Shown here: one piece after another, positions 29,212-38,751 of the stretch | Numbering within the stretch: the stretch's first letter is position 1 | How the letters are laid out: each line of letters opens with the position of its first letter | Source of the DNA: CAMDPA01 sp963825625 | GTDB taxonomy: Bacteria > Pseudomonadota > Alphaproteobacteria > Rhizobiales > Hyphomicrobiaceae | NCBI GenBank assembly: GCA_963825625.1 | Contig: CAWGUF010000028.1 | Coordinates: forward strand, 1 to 64,000 | Direction of reading: 5' to 3' | DNA: 64,000 bases | Translations under genes and position numbers: made by a program | The notes under the pieces: model-generated | What the model was told of the DNA's origin: nothing | Databases searched by the model: none | What the model saw: the letters and a program-made list of their open reading frames with translations, nothing else

Positions 29212-29820
29212 ATGGCCCGCATCCGCCTGCCCTCCAGCAAGGACATGACACCGGCGCAGCGCGACGTGCACGATGAAATCGTGGGCGGCGTGCGCGGCAA
29301 GCTGGTCGGTCCACTCAGAGCCGTGTTGCACAGCCCGGATCTGGCAAGGCGCTGGTCGCGACTGGGTGAGTACCTGCGTTTCTCGACATGCCTGCCGAAG
29401 AAACTGAATGAGCTGGCGATCATCGTCACCGGGCGGCGATGGAACAGCCAGCTCGAATTCCTGATTCATGCCGAAGCCGCAAAGTCGGCTGGCCTGGACG
29501 CGGCGTGCATCGAAACGATCCGGCGGGCGGAGGCACCGACATTCGCGGACGAGGCGGAGGCCGAGGTCTACGAGTTCGCGCGAACACTGCTGCAGAATGG
29601 CGACGTAGATGCTGGTGTCCACGCGGCAGTCACCAGACGCTGGGGAGAGCGCGGCGTCGTCGAATTGACCGGCGTGATCGGCTATTACACCATGGTTTCG
29701 ATGACGCTCAATGCGCACCAGATTCCGCTTCCCGATGGCGCGCGCCCGCCGCTCGAGCTTCCGCCGCAAGGCGGGCTGACAGTGTTGCCACCCGCCACGC
29801 GTGCGGATCCGGCAGCGTGA
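29212..29820 (+). CDS. Carboxymuconolactone decarboxylase family protein
   Basis: A 202-residue all-helical AhpD/CMD-superfamily protein. The core is LPKKLNELAIIVTGRRWNSQ and EFLIHAEAAKSAGLDAAC with the conserved His, then GVVELTGVIGYYTMVSMTLN. The AhpD CxxC peroxidase motif is absent, pointing away from a peroxidase and toward a decarboxylase-like or unknown role. It starts 15 bases after the CoA-transferase and is followed by an enoyl-CoA hydratase. A second, distinct CMD-like protein lies at 51688-52272. Confidence 0.88.
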   Translation: MARIRLPSSKDMTPAQRDVHDEIVGGVRGKLVGPLRAVLHSPDLARRWSRLGEYLRFSTCLPKKLNELAIIVTGRRWNSQLEFLIHAEAAKSAGLDAACIETIRRAEAPTFADEAEAEVYEFARTLLQNGDVDAGVHAAVTRRWGERGVVELTGVIGYYTMVSMTLNAHQIPLPDGARPPLELPPQGGLTVLPPATRADPAA

Positions 29821-29857
29821 TTTCGCCAGCCGCGTGGGCCCTGCGAAGGATGCCGAT

Positions 29858-30637
29858 ATGACCGAGACATACGAGTGCTTCAAGCTGACGATCGCGGAGC
29901 ATGTTGCGACCGTGACAATTGCGCGGCCGCCGGTCAACGCCCAGAACCGCGCATTCCGAGACGAGATCATCAAGATCTTCGATATGCTGAATGACCGCCG
30001 CGACGTGCGCGCCATCGTGCTCACTGGCGAGGGCAAGACATTCTCGGCCGGAGCCGATCTCAAGGAGCGACCCGGCCTCAGCGACGAGATCGGGGCCTAT
30101 CCGCGTCACAACAGGCTGGTGCGCGAGAGCTTCAATGTCGTGATGGAATGCGAGAAGCCGGTGATCGCGGCGATCAACGGACCGGCGATCGGAGCGGGCT
30201 GCGTGCTGGCGCTGTGCTGCGACATCCTGATCGCCAGCGAGACCAGCTTCCTGGCGATGACGGAAGTCGATGTGGGGCTCGCAGGTGGTGTCGCGCATGT
30301 CAGGCGCTTTTTCTCGGAGTCCGATGCCCGGCTGCTCATCTACACGGCGCGGCGCATACCGGGGCCCGAGCTTTATCGCATGCGGGTGGTGTCGGCTTGC
30401 GTCTCCCCCGAAGCGCTGCTGGATACCGCGCTTGGCATCGCGCGGGAGATTGCGCTCAAGAGCCCACTGGCGGTCAGAACCGCAAAGAGGTCGTTCAACG
30501 TGACCGAGACCATGCCGCTCAGGGACGGGTACCGCTACGAGCAGCTGCAAACCGTTGCGCTTGCCGCCAGCGAGGAAACAAAAGAGGCGCAGCGCGCTTT
30601 CGCCGAGAAACGAAAGCCGGTGTTCGGAAGCGAGTGA
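29858..30637 (+). CDS. Enoyl-CoA hydratase/isomerase family protein
   Basis: Crotonase-fold protein of 259 residues acting on CoA thioesters. The oxyanion-hole segments are FSAGADLKE and the GPAIGAGCVLALCCD helix. The catalytic region near TEVDVGLAGGVAHVRR lacks an obvious second Glu of classical hydratases, so isomerase, hydrolase or decarboxylase activity is possible. ATG 29858 follows GAAGGAT. It is the last gene of the CoA-dependent catabolic group; purL follows after 238 bases of non-coding DNA. Confidence 0.9.
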   Translation: MTETYECFKLTIAEHVATVTIARPPVNAQNRAFRDEIIKIFDMLNDRRDVRAIVLTGEGKTFSAGADLKERPGLSDEIGAYPRHNRLVRESFNVVMECEKPVIAAINGPAIGAGCVLALCCDILIASETSFLAMTEVDVGLAGGVAHVRRFFSESDARLLIYTARRIPGPELYRMRVVSACVSPEALLDTALGIAREIALKSPLAVRTAKRSFNVTETMPLRDGYRYEQLQTVALAASEETKEAQRAFAEKRKPVFGSE

Positions 30638-30875
30638 ACCGCACAAAAAGCGGGAGGAGATGTCGAGACGGCAGTAACCGCCAGATACGGCAAGAGAATT
30701 TTCTCGCCATTGGCAGTCAGGCAGGTATCCACCGGAAGCCCTGGCCGCGACCTCGCCCTACAGCCCTGCGGCCATTGAAAAGCTACCGGTGGACCATCAG
30801 CCGCATAAGCGAGACAGTGCGCGGCAGCAGGGCTATAAGCGTCCCAATAAAGTCGAGGATAGCTCAAGACCTGCC

Positions 30876-33086
30876 ATGGCCAATACTGCGCCCGCAATCA
30901 CGCCAGACGTCGTCGCCGCTCACGGCTTCAAAGGCGATGAATATCAACGCCTGCTCGAGATCCTCGGCCGCGAGCCGACGATGACGGAACTCGGCATTTT
31001 CTCCGTCATGTGGTCGGAGCACTGTTCGTACAAATCGTCGCGGTTCTGGCTCAGACAGCTGCCGACGTCCGGTCCGCAGGTGATCCAGGGACCGGGCGAG
31101 AACGCCGGCATCGTCGACCTGGGCGACGGCGATTGCGCGATCTTCAAAATGGAGAGCCATAACCACCCGAGCTACATCGAACCTTTCCAGGGTGCAGCGA
31201 CCGGCGTCGGCGGCATCATGCGCGATGTATTCACGATGGGTGCAAGGCCAATCGCCAACCTGAACGCGCTGAGGTTCGGCGACCCGTCGCATGCCAAGAC
31301 GCGGCATCTGGTTTCGGGCGTGGTTGCCGGCATCGGGCACTACGGCAACTGCACGGGCGTGCCTACAATCGGTGGCGAGACCAATTTCGACGCAGGCTAC
31401 AACGGCAACATTCTGGTCAATGCCATGTGCGTGGGCCTGGCAAAGTCCGACAAGATCTTCTACTCGGCAGCCAAAGGCGTAGGGTTGCCCGTCGTCTACG
31501 TCGGGTCAAAGACCGGACGCGACGGGATTCACGGCGCGACAATGGCTTCGGCGGAATTCGACGACGCGTCGGAAGAGAAGCGGCCGACTGTCCAGGTCGG
31601 CGACCCATTCACCGAAAAGCTGCTCATCGAGGCCTGCCTGGAATTGATGGCAACGGACTGCATCATCGCGATCCAGGATATGGGTGCGGCCGGCCTTACT
31701 TCCTCGACCTCGGAAATGGCCGACAAGGGCGGCGTCGGCATCGAACTCGATCTGGATCACGTGCCACAGCGAGAGACCGGCATGACAGCCTACGAAATGA
31801 TGCTGTCAGAAAGCCAAGAGCGCATGCTGATGATCCTGCGGCCTGGCGCTGAACCGCAAGCGGAGGCCATTTTCCGCAAGTGGGGGCTCGATTTTGCGGT
31901 TATCGGCCGGACGACCGATACCGGCCGGATGATCATCCGGCACAAAGGGATTGTGGAGGCCGACCTGCCGGTCGACAAGCTGGCCAACTCGGCTCCGCTG
32001 TACGAGCGGCCGTGGACTGCCGGCGTCAAGCTGCTGCCGATCCTGCCGCAATGGGTCAAGGCGCCGGAGAGCATGCTGGGTGCGCTGGAGACGATGATGG
32101 CGCATCCCGCCTTATGCTCGCGGCGTTGGATCTGGGAGCAATACGACCACATGGTGATGGGTGACACCATCGGCCGACCGGGTGGCGATGCGGGCGTGGT
32201 CCGGGTGCACGGTACAAGAAAGGGAATTGCCGTCGCGTGCGATGTCACGCCTCGCTATGTGGCGGCTGATCCGGGTATGGGAACGAAGCAGGCAGTCGTG
32301 GAGACGTGGCGCAACCTCACCGCGGTCGGGGCCGATCCTCTTGCGATCACGGACAACATGAACTTCGGCAGTCCCGAACGACCGGAGATCATGGGGCAGT
32401 TCGTCGAAAGCGTCGAAGGCATGAAGGAAGCCTGCATCGCGCTCGGCTATCCCGTCGTTTCCGGCAACGTCTCGCTTTACAACGAAACAAACGGTGCCGC
32501 GATCCCACCAACGCCGGCGATCGGCGGTGTCGGCGTCATTCCGGACACTGCTTATACCGCTGACATTGCCATCAAGAAGGCCGGAAACCTGCTGCTGCTC
32601 ATCGGGGCGGAGCAGGGCTGGCTGGGGCAGTCACTGTATCAGCTCATCATCGCGCAGAAGCCGGAAGGCGCGCCGCCGCCGGTGGACCTGAGCGTGGAAA
32701 AGGCAGCGGGAGATTTCGTGCGGGGCCTCATCCGCGAGGCCAAGACACGTACCGTGCACGACTGCTCCGACGGGGGACTATTGGTTGCAGTCGCGGAGAT
32801 GGCGCTGGCTGGTGACATCGGTGCCGAGTTGCATCCGTGGGAAGGACGTCTGCCGGCGCATGCGATCTGGTTCGGCGAGGACCAGGGCCGCTATATCATC
32901 GAGGTTGCTCCATCGGCGGCCGACGACATCCTGGCGCGCGCCAAGGCATCGGGATTGGCTGGACGCGTGATCGGACGAACCGGTGGTACGACGCTGGAGA
33001 TTGCCGGAGAGGGGGCGATAACCCTCGAGGCGTTGCGGGCGGCGCACGAGAAATGGCTGCCAGCCTACATGGGCGGGGCCGTTTGA
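30876..33086 (+). CDS. purL: Phosphoribosylformylglycinamidine synthase subunit PurL
   Basis: ATP-dependent step four of purine synthesis (FGAR to FGAM), working with PurQ and PurS. The 736 residues are intact, the size of the small-form PurL of alphaproteobacteria. Visible motifs are SVMWSEHCSYKSSR near the start, FKMESHNHPSYIEPFQGAATGVGGI and GAAGLTSSTSEMADKGG, with AIR-synthase-type repeats. ATG 30876 is used; upstream frame to 30789 lacks homology. The gap before it contains a 12-bp palindrome GAGAATTTTCTC at 30692-30703. purQ and purS are not in the window. Confidence 0.96.
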   Translation: MANTAPAITPDVVAAHGFKGDEYQRLLEILGREPTMTELGIFSVMWSEHCSYKSSRFWLRQLPTSGPQVIQGPGENAGIVDLGDGDCAIFKMESHNHPSYIEPFQGAATGVGGIMRDVFTMGARPIANLNALRFGDPSHAKTRHLVSGVVAGIGHYGNCTGVPTIGGETNFDAGYNGNILVNAMCVGLAKSDKIFYSAAKGVGLPVVYVGSKTGRDGIHGATMASAEFDDASEEKRPTVQVGDPFTEKLLIEACLELMATDCIIAIQDMGAAGLTSSTSEMADKGGVGIELDLDHVPQRETGMTAYEMMLSESQERMLMILRPGAEPQAEAIFRKWGLDFAVIGRTTDTGRMIIRHKGIVEADLPVDKLANSAPLYERPWTAGVKLLPILPQWVKAPESMLGALETMMAHPALCSRRWIWEQYDHMVMGDTIGRPGGDAGVVRVHGTRKGIAVACDVTPRYVAADPGMGTKQAVVETWRNLTAVGADPLAITDNMNFGSPERPEIMGQFVESVEGMKEACIALGYPVVSGNVSLYNETNGAAIPPTPAIGGVGVIPDTAYTADIAIKKAGNLLLLIGAEQGWLGQSLYQLIIAQKPEGAPPPVDLSVEKAAGDFVRGLIREAKTRTVHDCSDGGLLVAVAEMALAGDIGAELHPWEGRLPAHAIWFGEDQGRYIIEVAPSAADDILARAKASGLAGRVIGRTGGTTLEIAGEGAITLEALRAAHEKWLPAYMGGAV

Positions 33087-33158
33087 GCTGCTTGACAACT
33101 AGCGGAAAGCGAAAGAAGGCTTTGACTCCTGCTGCGACAAACCGTCGAGGGATCCATC

Positions 33159-34439
33159 ATGGCCCGACTGCATGCTTCTGTCGTGACTTGTCTTCTGCTT
33201 GGCCTGCTCGTTCCCCACGCAACGCTTGCCCAGGCGCCAGGACCAGGCCGCTCAGCAACGCTGCCTGCAGGCGACAGCCGCGATCTTGTGCAGGGCGTGT
33301 GCACCAATTGCCATACGCCGCGGGAAATACTGCGCAGCTCGGGCTATAGCGCTGCGAACTGGAAAGCGTTGATCGCCTCGATGATCGACCTGTCCGGGAC
33401 CCCCGACACGCAGGAGAAGATCGTCAGCTATCTGGCGACACACTTTCCCGAGGGGCGCAATCCAAGGCCGGCCAAGCTGATGCCGGGCACCGCCAAGATC
33501 TCGTTCAAGGAATGGGTGACGCCAACGCTGGGGCAGCGTTCGCGCGATCCCGTCGAGGCGGCGGACGGAACGATCTGGTGGGCGGGGCAGTGGGCCAATC
33601 TGATCGGACGGATCAATCCGGCCACGGGAGAAATGAAGGAATACCAGCTTCCCGCCAAGGCGATGCCGCACACCGTGGTGCTCGATGCGGAGGGGAGCGT
33701 CTGGTACACGGGCAACAAGAACGGCTCGGTCGGTAAGCTGGACCCCAAGACCGGGAAGATCACCGTCTTCAAGATGCCTGATCCGAAGGCTCGCGACCCG
33801 CATACGGCAGTGTTCGACGCCAATGGCATCATGTGGTTCACGCTGCAGCAATCCAACATGATCGGCCGCCTCGATCCCGGGAGCGGCGATATCAAGCTGG
33901 TGACATCCCCGCGCGCGGGCTCGAAGCCCTATGGCATCAAGATCGATGCGGCCGGTGTTCCGTGGGTGGCCTGCAACGGTGCCAACTGCCTGATCAAGGT
34001 CGATCCCAAGACGATGCAGTTGACCGAGGTGAAGCTGCCGATCCCAGCGACGACTGTGCGGCGGCTGGACATCGCGCCAGACGGGATGATCTGGTACGTC
34101 AACTCTTCGCAGGGCCGGCTTGGCCGTTATGATCCCAAGACCGGCCAGATCAAGGAATGGGCGTCCCCCAGCGGGGCCAAATCACACCCATATGCTATCG
34201 TGATAACCGGGGGGTATGTCTGGTACAATGAATCAGGGGTGCGACCTGATCCGTTGGTCCGGTTCGATCCGCGAACCGAGACGTTCCAGAGCTGGCCGAT
34301 CCCTTCGGGCTCGTTCCATGCCGGGATCATCCGACACATGCGTGCCAACAAGGACGGTAACATCCTGATCCACCAGTCCAGCACGAACCGAATTATCCTG
34401 GTCGATATCAACGGCAATGGCTCTGCCGCGACCCGATAG
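33159..34439 (+). CDS. Exported protein with CxxCH haem motif fused to a Vgb-type beta-propeller
   Basis: A 426-residue secreted protein: signal peptide (cleavage after TLAQA), a short cytochrome-c-like domain with VCTNCHTPRE near residue 48, then a streptogramin-lyase-like (Vgb) six- or seven-bladed propeller of repeats such as DAEGSVWYTGNKNGSVGKLD and DANGIMWFTLQQSNMIGRLD. Vgb lyase catalytic residues are not clearly conserved, so antibiotic inactivation is unlikely. A periplasmic redox or binding role is more plausible. It opens the forward catabolic cluster, 72 bases after purL. Confidence 0.82.
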   Translation: MARLHASVVTCLLLGLLVPHATLAQAPGPGRSATLPAGDSRDLVQGVCTNCHTPREILRSSGYSAANWKALIASMIDLSGTPDTQEKIVSYLATHFPEGRNPRPAKLMPGTAKISFKEWVTPTLGQRSRDPVEAADGTIWWAGQWANLIGRINPATGEMKEYQLPAKAMPHTVVLDAEGSVWYTGNKNGSVGKLDPKTGKITVFKMPDPKARDPHTAVFDANGIMWFTLQQSNMIGRLDPGSGDIKLVTSPRAGSKPYGIKIDAAGVPWVACNGANCLIKVDPKTMQLTEVKLPIPATTVRRLDIAPDGMIWYVNSSQGRLGRYDPKTGQIKEWASPSGAKSHPYAIVITGGYVWYNESGVRPDPLVRFDPRTETFQSWPIPSGSFHAGIIRHMRANKDGNILIHQSSTNRIILVDINGNGSAATR

Positions 34440-34632
34440 TGCAGTTTCCTCTCGACTGCGCCTTGCCCTGTGCCTTGGCAACTTCTGGAGCGTATCCGAG
34501 CCGGCTATAGCGGCGGCGAGAAGGAGTTATTGCCCAAAGGCCGCCGGGGAGGCACTGTGATGGACCGCAACCGGCCACAGATGGGGGATACGGCGCAGTC
34601 AGCCCTTCGTCCGCAGCAGTCAGGGAATAAGC

Positions 34633-35562
34633 ATGAAGATCGTCTATTTCAACGAGTACCGGTTGGGGGTCATCAAGGGCGACACGGTGGTCGACGTGAC
34701 TGACGCAGTGTCCGATATTCCGCATACGGGGCCGCACGACCTCATCAACGGTGTCATCGAGCACTTCGACACCTACCGTGGAAAGATCGAAGCGCTGGTC
34801 GCTAAAGCGATTGGAACGCCGCTGGCAGGCGTAAAGCTGCGCGCCCCGCTGCCGCGACCGGTGAATATCGACTGCATGGCAGTCAACTACATGGAAGACG
34901 GCACGCGTTCGGAGCCTGCGCCCATCAACGCCTTTCACAAGTCGCCGATGTCGATCATCGGACCTGACGAGGTGATGGAGCTACCGGATGCCCCGGCGAG
35001 CGTATTCGAAGGCGAGGCGGAACTGGCCGTCATCATCGGGAAACGGGCGCGCAACGTCAGGCCGGCCGATGCCATGTCGTACGTCTTCGGCTACTGCAAT
35101 TTCATCGACGGCTCGGCCCGCGGCCTACCGCCTGCCGGCAACACGTTCTACCAGATGAAGTCGCGCGAAACGTTCGCGCCGATCGGACCTTGGCTCGTCA
35201 CCGCCGACGAGATCGCGAATCCGATGAACCTGCAGATCCGGCTGTGGAACAACGGCGAGCTGAAGCAGAGCTTCAATACAAATGACATGGCACACGATAT
35301 CGCCAAGTCGATCGCGTTCGTGAGCTCAATCCACACGCTGATGCCTGGCGACATCCTGGCAAGCGGTACCAACCATCGCGGGCTACACGCGTTCCAGGAC
35401 GGGGACCGGATCGAGCTGGAGGTCGAGGGCTGCGGGCGGCTGTCGGTCTCGATTCGCGACGAGCTCAAGCGCACCTGGCCGCGCGAGACGCGCCTGCAGC
35501 GGCAGGAACGCGGCGAGGAGGCGCTGGCCAAGCAGATCTCGGGCAAATACGCAAAAGCGTGA
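34633..35562 (+). CDS. Fumarylacetoacetate hydrolase family protein
   Basis: A 309-residue cytoplasmic enzyme of the FAH superfamily, which cleaves or decarboxylates diketo/oxo acids using Mg or Mn. Metal ligands are the Glu pair in VFEGEAELAVIIGKRARNV and Asp in NFIDGSARG. The catalytic Lys lies in YQMKSRETFAPIGPWLV, and GDILASGTNHR is the conserved end. ATG 34633 is the start. The cupin gene starts 29 bases later. Together with the SDR and dehydrogenases downstream it suggests ring-cleavage or oxo-acid degradation. Confidence 0.9.
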   Translation: MKIVYFNEYRLGVIKGDTVVDVTDAVSDIPHTGPHDLINGVIEHFDTYRGKIEALVAKAIGTPLAGVKLRAPLPRPVNIDCMAVNYMEDGTRSEPAPINAFHKSPMSIIGPDEVMELPDAPASVFEGEAELAVIIGKRARNVRPADAMSYVFGYCNFIDGSARGLPPAGNTFYQMKSRETFAPIGPWLVTADEIANPMNLQIRLWNNGELKQSFNTNDMAHDIAKSIAFVSSIHTLMPGDILASGTNHRGLHAFQDGDRIELEVEGCGRLSVSIRDELKRTWPRETRLQRQERGEEALAKQISGKYAKA

Positions 35563-35591
35563 GCAGGCCATACGCACGACGGAGAACAAGC

Positions 35592-36125
35592 ATGGCTACA
35601 CCGGTGCAGCGCTTCGTGACGGGGCACACGACGGACGGCAAATCGTGCTTCATCATGGAGGGGTCGGCGCCGACCGTGTTCGAGATGCGGGCGGGCGGCA
35701 CAGTGGTCACGGAGCTGTGGGAGACGCACGAGACGCCGGCCGATAATACCGGCTCGCAAGAGGTTACGGACCACGACAAACGTCTACCGCCGCCAAATGG
35801 CGGCAGCGTATTCCGGATCGTCGAGTATCCGCCAGACAGCATACGATTGGCCGCCCTGCGCGAGCACTCCGGCGAGCACGATGACAAGAAGGACGGTTAT
35901 GTCCGCGACTATTCGAACAGGCGGCATCCGGGCTTCCACAAGACGCACAGCATCGACTATGCGATCGTTCTGGAGGGGGAAATCCATGCGATCATGGATG
36001 AGGGGGAGCGGCTGATGAGGGCTGGCGACGTGCTCGTCCAGCGCGGCACCAACCATGCCTGGAGCAACCGAACGGACAAGCCGGCGCGCGTCGCGTTCGT
36101 CTTGATCGACGCCAAGCCTGTGTAG
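35592..36125 (+). CDS. Cupin-domain protein
   Basis: A 177-residue single-cupin protein. The beta-barrel region has GFHKTHSIDYAIVLEGEIHAI (His and Glu in cupin motif 1 positions) and LMRAGDVLVQRGTNHAWSNR (motif 2 with the conserved His). It is therefore probably metal-binding. ATG 35592 has GGAGAA at 35581-35586. Such proteins serve as dioxygenases, isomerases or sensors; no specific reaction can be assigned. It lies between the FAH-family gene and an SDR. Confidence 0.85.
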   Translation: MATPVQRFVTGHTTDGKSCFIMEGSAPTVFEMRAGGTVVTELWETHETPADNTGSQEVTDHDKRLPPPNGGSVFRIVEYPPDSIRLAALREHSGEHDDKKDGYVRDYSNRRHPGFHKTHSIDYAIVLEGEIHAIMDEGERLMRAGDVLVQRGTNHAWSNRTDKPARVAFVLIDAKPV

Positions 36126-36172
36126 GCGTCCGGGCGCCGAGACCCGATCATTGACGTTGGAAGGAGCCTGCT

Positions 36173-36934
36173 ATGGAAAAGCTGCTGCAAGACAAGGTTG
36201 CCATCGTCACGGGTGCCAGCAATGGAATCGGCCGGGGCATTGCGGAGGCGTTCGCGGCGGCGGGAGCCAGGACGGTGCTGGTGGCGCGGCGCGCGGATGC
36301 TCTGGAGAGCCTTGCCGCTGAAATCTCGGCCGGGGGCGGGACGGCGCTGGCCGTGCCGACCGATGTCACTGCCGAGGATCAGGTGCTTTCCTTGTTCCGT
36401 CGGGTCAAGAGCGAGTATGGCCGAATAGACGTGGTGATGAACAATGCCGGGGTCTCCGCCCACACCCCGATCGAAGACATTACTCTGGAGCAGTGGAACC
36501 AGGTGCTGGCCATTAATCTGACCGCGCAGTTCCTGATGAGCAGGGAGGCGGTGAGAGCGATGAAGGCGCAGACGCCTCAGGGCGGCCGCATCATCAACAT
36601 GGGCTCCATCTCCGCCAAAACGCCGCGGCCGGATTCGCTCGCATACACGGCCACGAAGCACGCGATCCAGGGCATGACGCACCAGCTCACGATGGACGGC
36701 CGCAAGTATGGCGTGGTGGCTTCCGTGATCCATCCCGGGGCGACGCTGTCCAGCTTCACGACTCGGCGCGGGCGGACAGAGGCGGGGCCAGGGGAGGCGG
36801 CCGAGGATTACGTGATGTCGGCGGCGGACGTGGCGCGGGTCGCCGTTCTGATGGCCTCGCTGCCACCGGAGGTGAACCTTTACGAAGCCACCATTTTGCC
36901 CAACCATATGCGTTCCTTCATCAGTCGAGGATGA
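36173..36934 (+). CDS. SDR-family NAD(P)-dependent oxidoreductase
   Basis: Classical short-chain dehydrogenase of 253 residues. It shows TGASNGIG (nucleotide binding), NNAG, the catalytic Ser in GSISAK and YTATK (Tyr-x3-Lys). Arg in VARRADAL after the second strand suggests NADP preference. A good GGAAGGAG precedes ATG 36173. It probably oxidises a hydroxyl or reduces a keto intermediate of the cluster's pathway. Confidence 0.93.
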   Translation: MEKLLQDKVAIVTGASNGIGRGIAEAFAAAGARTVLVARRADALESLAAEISAGGGTALAVPTDVTAEDQVLSLFRRVKSEYGRIDVVMNNAGVSAHTPIEDITLEQWNQVLAINLTAQFLMSREAVRAMKAQTPQGGRIINMGSISAKTPRPDSLAYTATKHAIQGMTHQLTMDGRKYGVVASVIHPGATLSSFTTRRGRTEAGPGEAAEDYVMSAADVARVAVLMASLPPEVNLYEATILPNHMRSFISRG

Positions 36935-37029
36935 AACGCAGGTGCTATGCCGAGCAGCCCATCGATATTCCCGCATCGGACAACGGATGGCCTTTGCACG
37001 TATCGTCAGCGATGGCATAAGTCGGCGCC

Positions 37030-38652
37030 ATGACTAAGCCCTCCTACGATGTCGCCATAATTGGCGGCGGCCACAACGGACTCGTCTGCGCCGCATATCT
37101 GGCGCGGGCGGGCGTGAGTGCCATAGTATTGGAAAAGAACAAGGTGGTCGGCGGCGCGGCGATCACCGAGGAATTCCACCCCGGCTTCAGCAACTCGGTC
37201 GCCTCCTATACCGTCAGCCTGCTCAATCCCAAGGTCATCACCGATCTCGAGCTCAAACGTCACGGCCTGCAGATCGTGGAGCGTCCGGCCGCCAACTTCT
37301 GGCCGGTCGACGACCGCACCTACCTGCTGATGCCCTATGGCATGGCGGCGCGGCAGCAAGCGATCGCCCGCTTTTCGAAACGTGATGCGGAACGGCTGCC
37401 TCTCTACGATGCTGCGCTGGAGCGGGCCGCCCAACTGCTGCGCGATCTCGTGCTGGAGACCCCGCCCAACGCGGGAGGCGGACTAGCCGAGTGGTCGCGC
37501 GCCGCCCGGGTCGGCCGCCGGATGCTGGGCCTGGACATCAAGGAGCAGCGGCTGGTCGCTGATCTGTTCACGAAGAGCGCCGCCGACTTCCTCGACAGAT
37601 GGTTCGAAAGCGACATCGTGAAGGCAGCGTTCGCTTTCGACGGAATCGTCGGGGCCTATGCCTCGCCGCATACGCCCGGCACGGCCTACGTGCTGTTGCA
37701 TCACTGCTTTGGCGAGGTGAACGGAAAAACGGGTGTGTGGGGTCATGCCATCGGCGGCATGGGCGCCATAACCGAGGCCATGCGCCGCTCGGCGAAGGCA
37801 GCCGGCGCAGTGATCCGCACCGGCGCGCCCGTGCAGGACGTCGTGATCGAGGACGGCAAGGCGGCAGGGATCAGGCTCAGCTCGGGCGAGGTCGTCCGAA
37901 CCAGGGTGGTGGCTGCCAATGTCGGCCCCAAGCTCCTGTTCCGCGATCTCATACCGGACGGCGCCGTAGACCCGGAGACGCGGGCATTGCTGACTGGTGT
38001 GCAAACGGGATCTGGCACGTTCCGGATGAATGTGGCGCTGTCGGAGCTTCCGGACTTTCGCTGCCTGCCGGGCAAAGCCGCGGCACGCCATCATGGCGCG
38101 GGCATCATCATCGGGCCAACGATCGACTATCTCGACCGCGCCTGGCTCGATGCCCGATCGAATGGATGGTCGAAAGCGCCGATCGTGGAGATGGTGATCT
38201 CGTCGGTGCTCGATCAGACACTGGCTCCGCCTGGCCAGCACGTCGCGAGCCTTTTCGTCCAGCACGTCGCGCCGCGACTGCCTGCGCCGCGCAGTTGGGA
38301 GGATGAGGGCGAGAAACAGGCCTTTGCGGCGCTCGTGATCGATACCCTGAATGCCCATGCACCCAACTTCCGCAGCAGCGTCATCGCTTCGCAGGTGCTC
38401 TCGCCGCTGGACCTGGAGCGGCGCTTTGGCATGATCGACGGCGATATCTTTCATGGGCAACTGTCGCTGGACCAGCTCTATGCGCTCAGGCCGGTGCTTG
38501 GACATGCCAATTACAGAATGCCGGTGCCGGGGCTTTATCTTTGCGGATCGGGAGCGCATCCTGGCGGCGGCGTTACCGGGGCGCCCGGACACAACGCCGC
38601 TCGAGAAATCATGCGGGACCTGAGGCGGCAGCCTCCCTGGCTTCGACGGTAA
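37030..38652 (+). CDS. Phytoene-dehydrogenase-like FAD-dependent oxidoreductase
   Basis: A 540-residue flavoprotein of the CrtI-like NAD(P)/FAD family (often annotated as pyridine nucleotide-disulphide oxidoreductase domain 2). The FAD-binding start is YDVAIIGGGHNGLVCAAYLA with the GGGxxG fingerprint and VLEKNKVVGGAA. C-terminal PVPGLYLCGSGAHPGGGV closes the FAD site. No other carotenoid genes are present, so carotenoid synthesis is unlikely; an oxidation within the catabolic cluster is inferred from context. Confidence 0.9.
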   Translation: MTKPSYDVAIIGGGHNGLVCAAYLARAGVSAIVLEKNKVVGGAAITEEFHPGFSNSVASYTVSLLNPKVITDLELKRHGLQIVERPAANFWPVDDRTYLLMPYGMAARQQAIARFSKRDAERLPLYDAALERAAQLLRDLVLETPPNAGGGLAEWSRAARVGRRMLGLDIKEQRLVADLFTKSAADFLDRWFESDIVKAAFAFDGIVGAYASPHTPGTAYVLLHHCFGEVNGKTGVWGHAIGGMGAITEAMRRSAKAAGAVIRTGAPVQDVVIEDGKAAGIRLSSGEVVRTRVVAANVGPKLLFRDLIPDGAVDPETRALLTGVQTGSGTFRMNVALSELPDFRCLPGKAAARHHGAGIIIGPTIDYLDRAWLDARSNGWSKAPIVEMVISSVLDQTLAPPGQHVASLFVQHVAPRLPAPRSWEDEGEKQAFAALVIDTLNAHAPNFRSSVIASQVLSPLDLERRFGMIDGDIFHGQLSLDQLYALRPVLGHANYRMPVPGLYLCGSGAHPGGGVTGAPGHNAAREIMRDLRRQPPWLRR

Positions 38653-38751
38653 CTCACCCGGCAGGCGGGACAGTGCAATCGGTTGCAGGGCCCGGAGACA
38701 GCATTTATCGTATCGCTCGATCATCTTCCACCATCCGACTGGGGACGACGC

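Noticed and set aside
28546..30063. 505-codon reverse open frame opposite the CoA-transferase and CMD-like genes
   Set aside because: Antisense to well-supported genes and without recognisable protein features.
33159..34439. Virginiamycin B lyase (antibiotic resistance)
   Set aside because: Only the propeller repeat is shared; the lyase active-site residues are not evident and a haem motif is fused at the N-terminus.
37030..38652. Carotenoid biosynthesis gene
   Set aside because: Only the CrtI-like FAD fold is seen. No crtB, crtE or other carotenoid genes are near, and the neighbours are catabolic.
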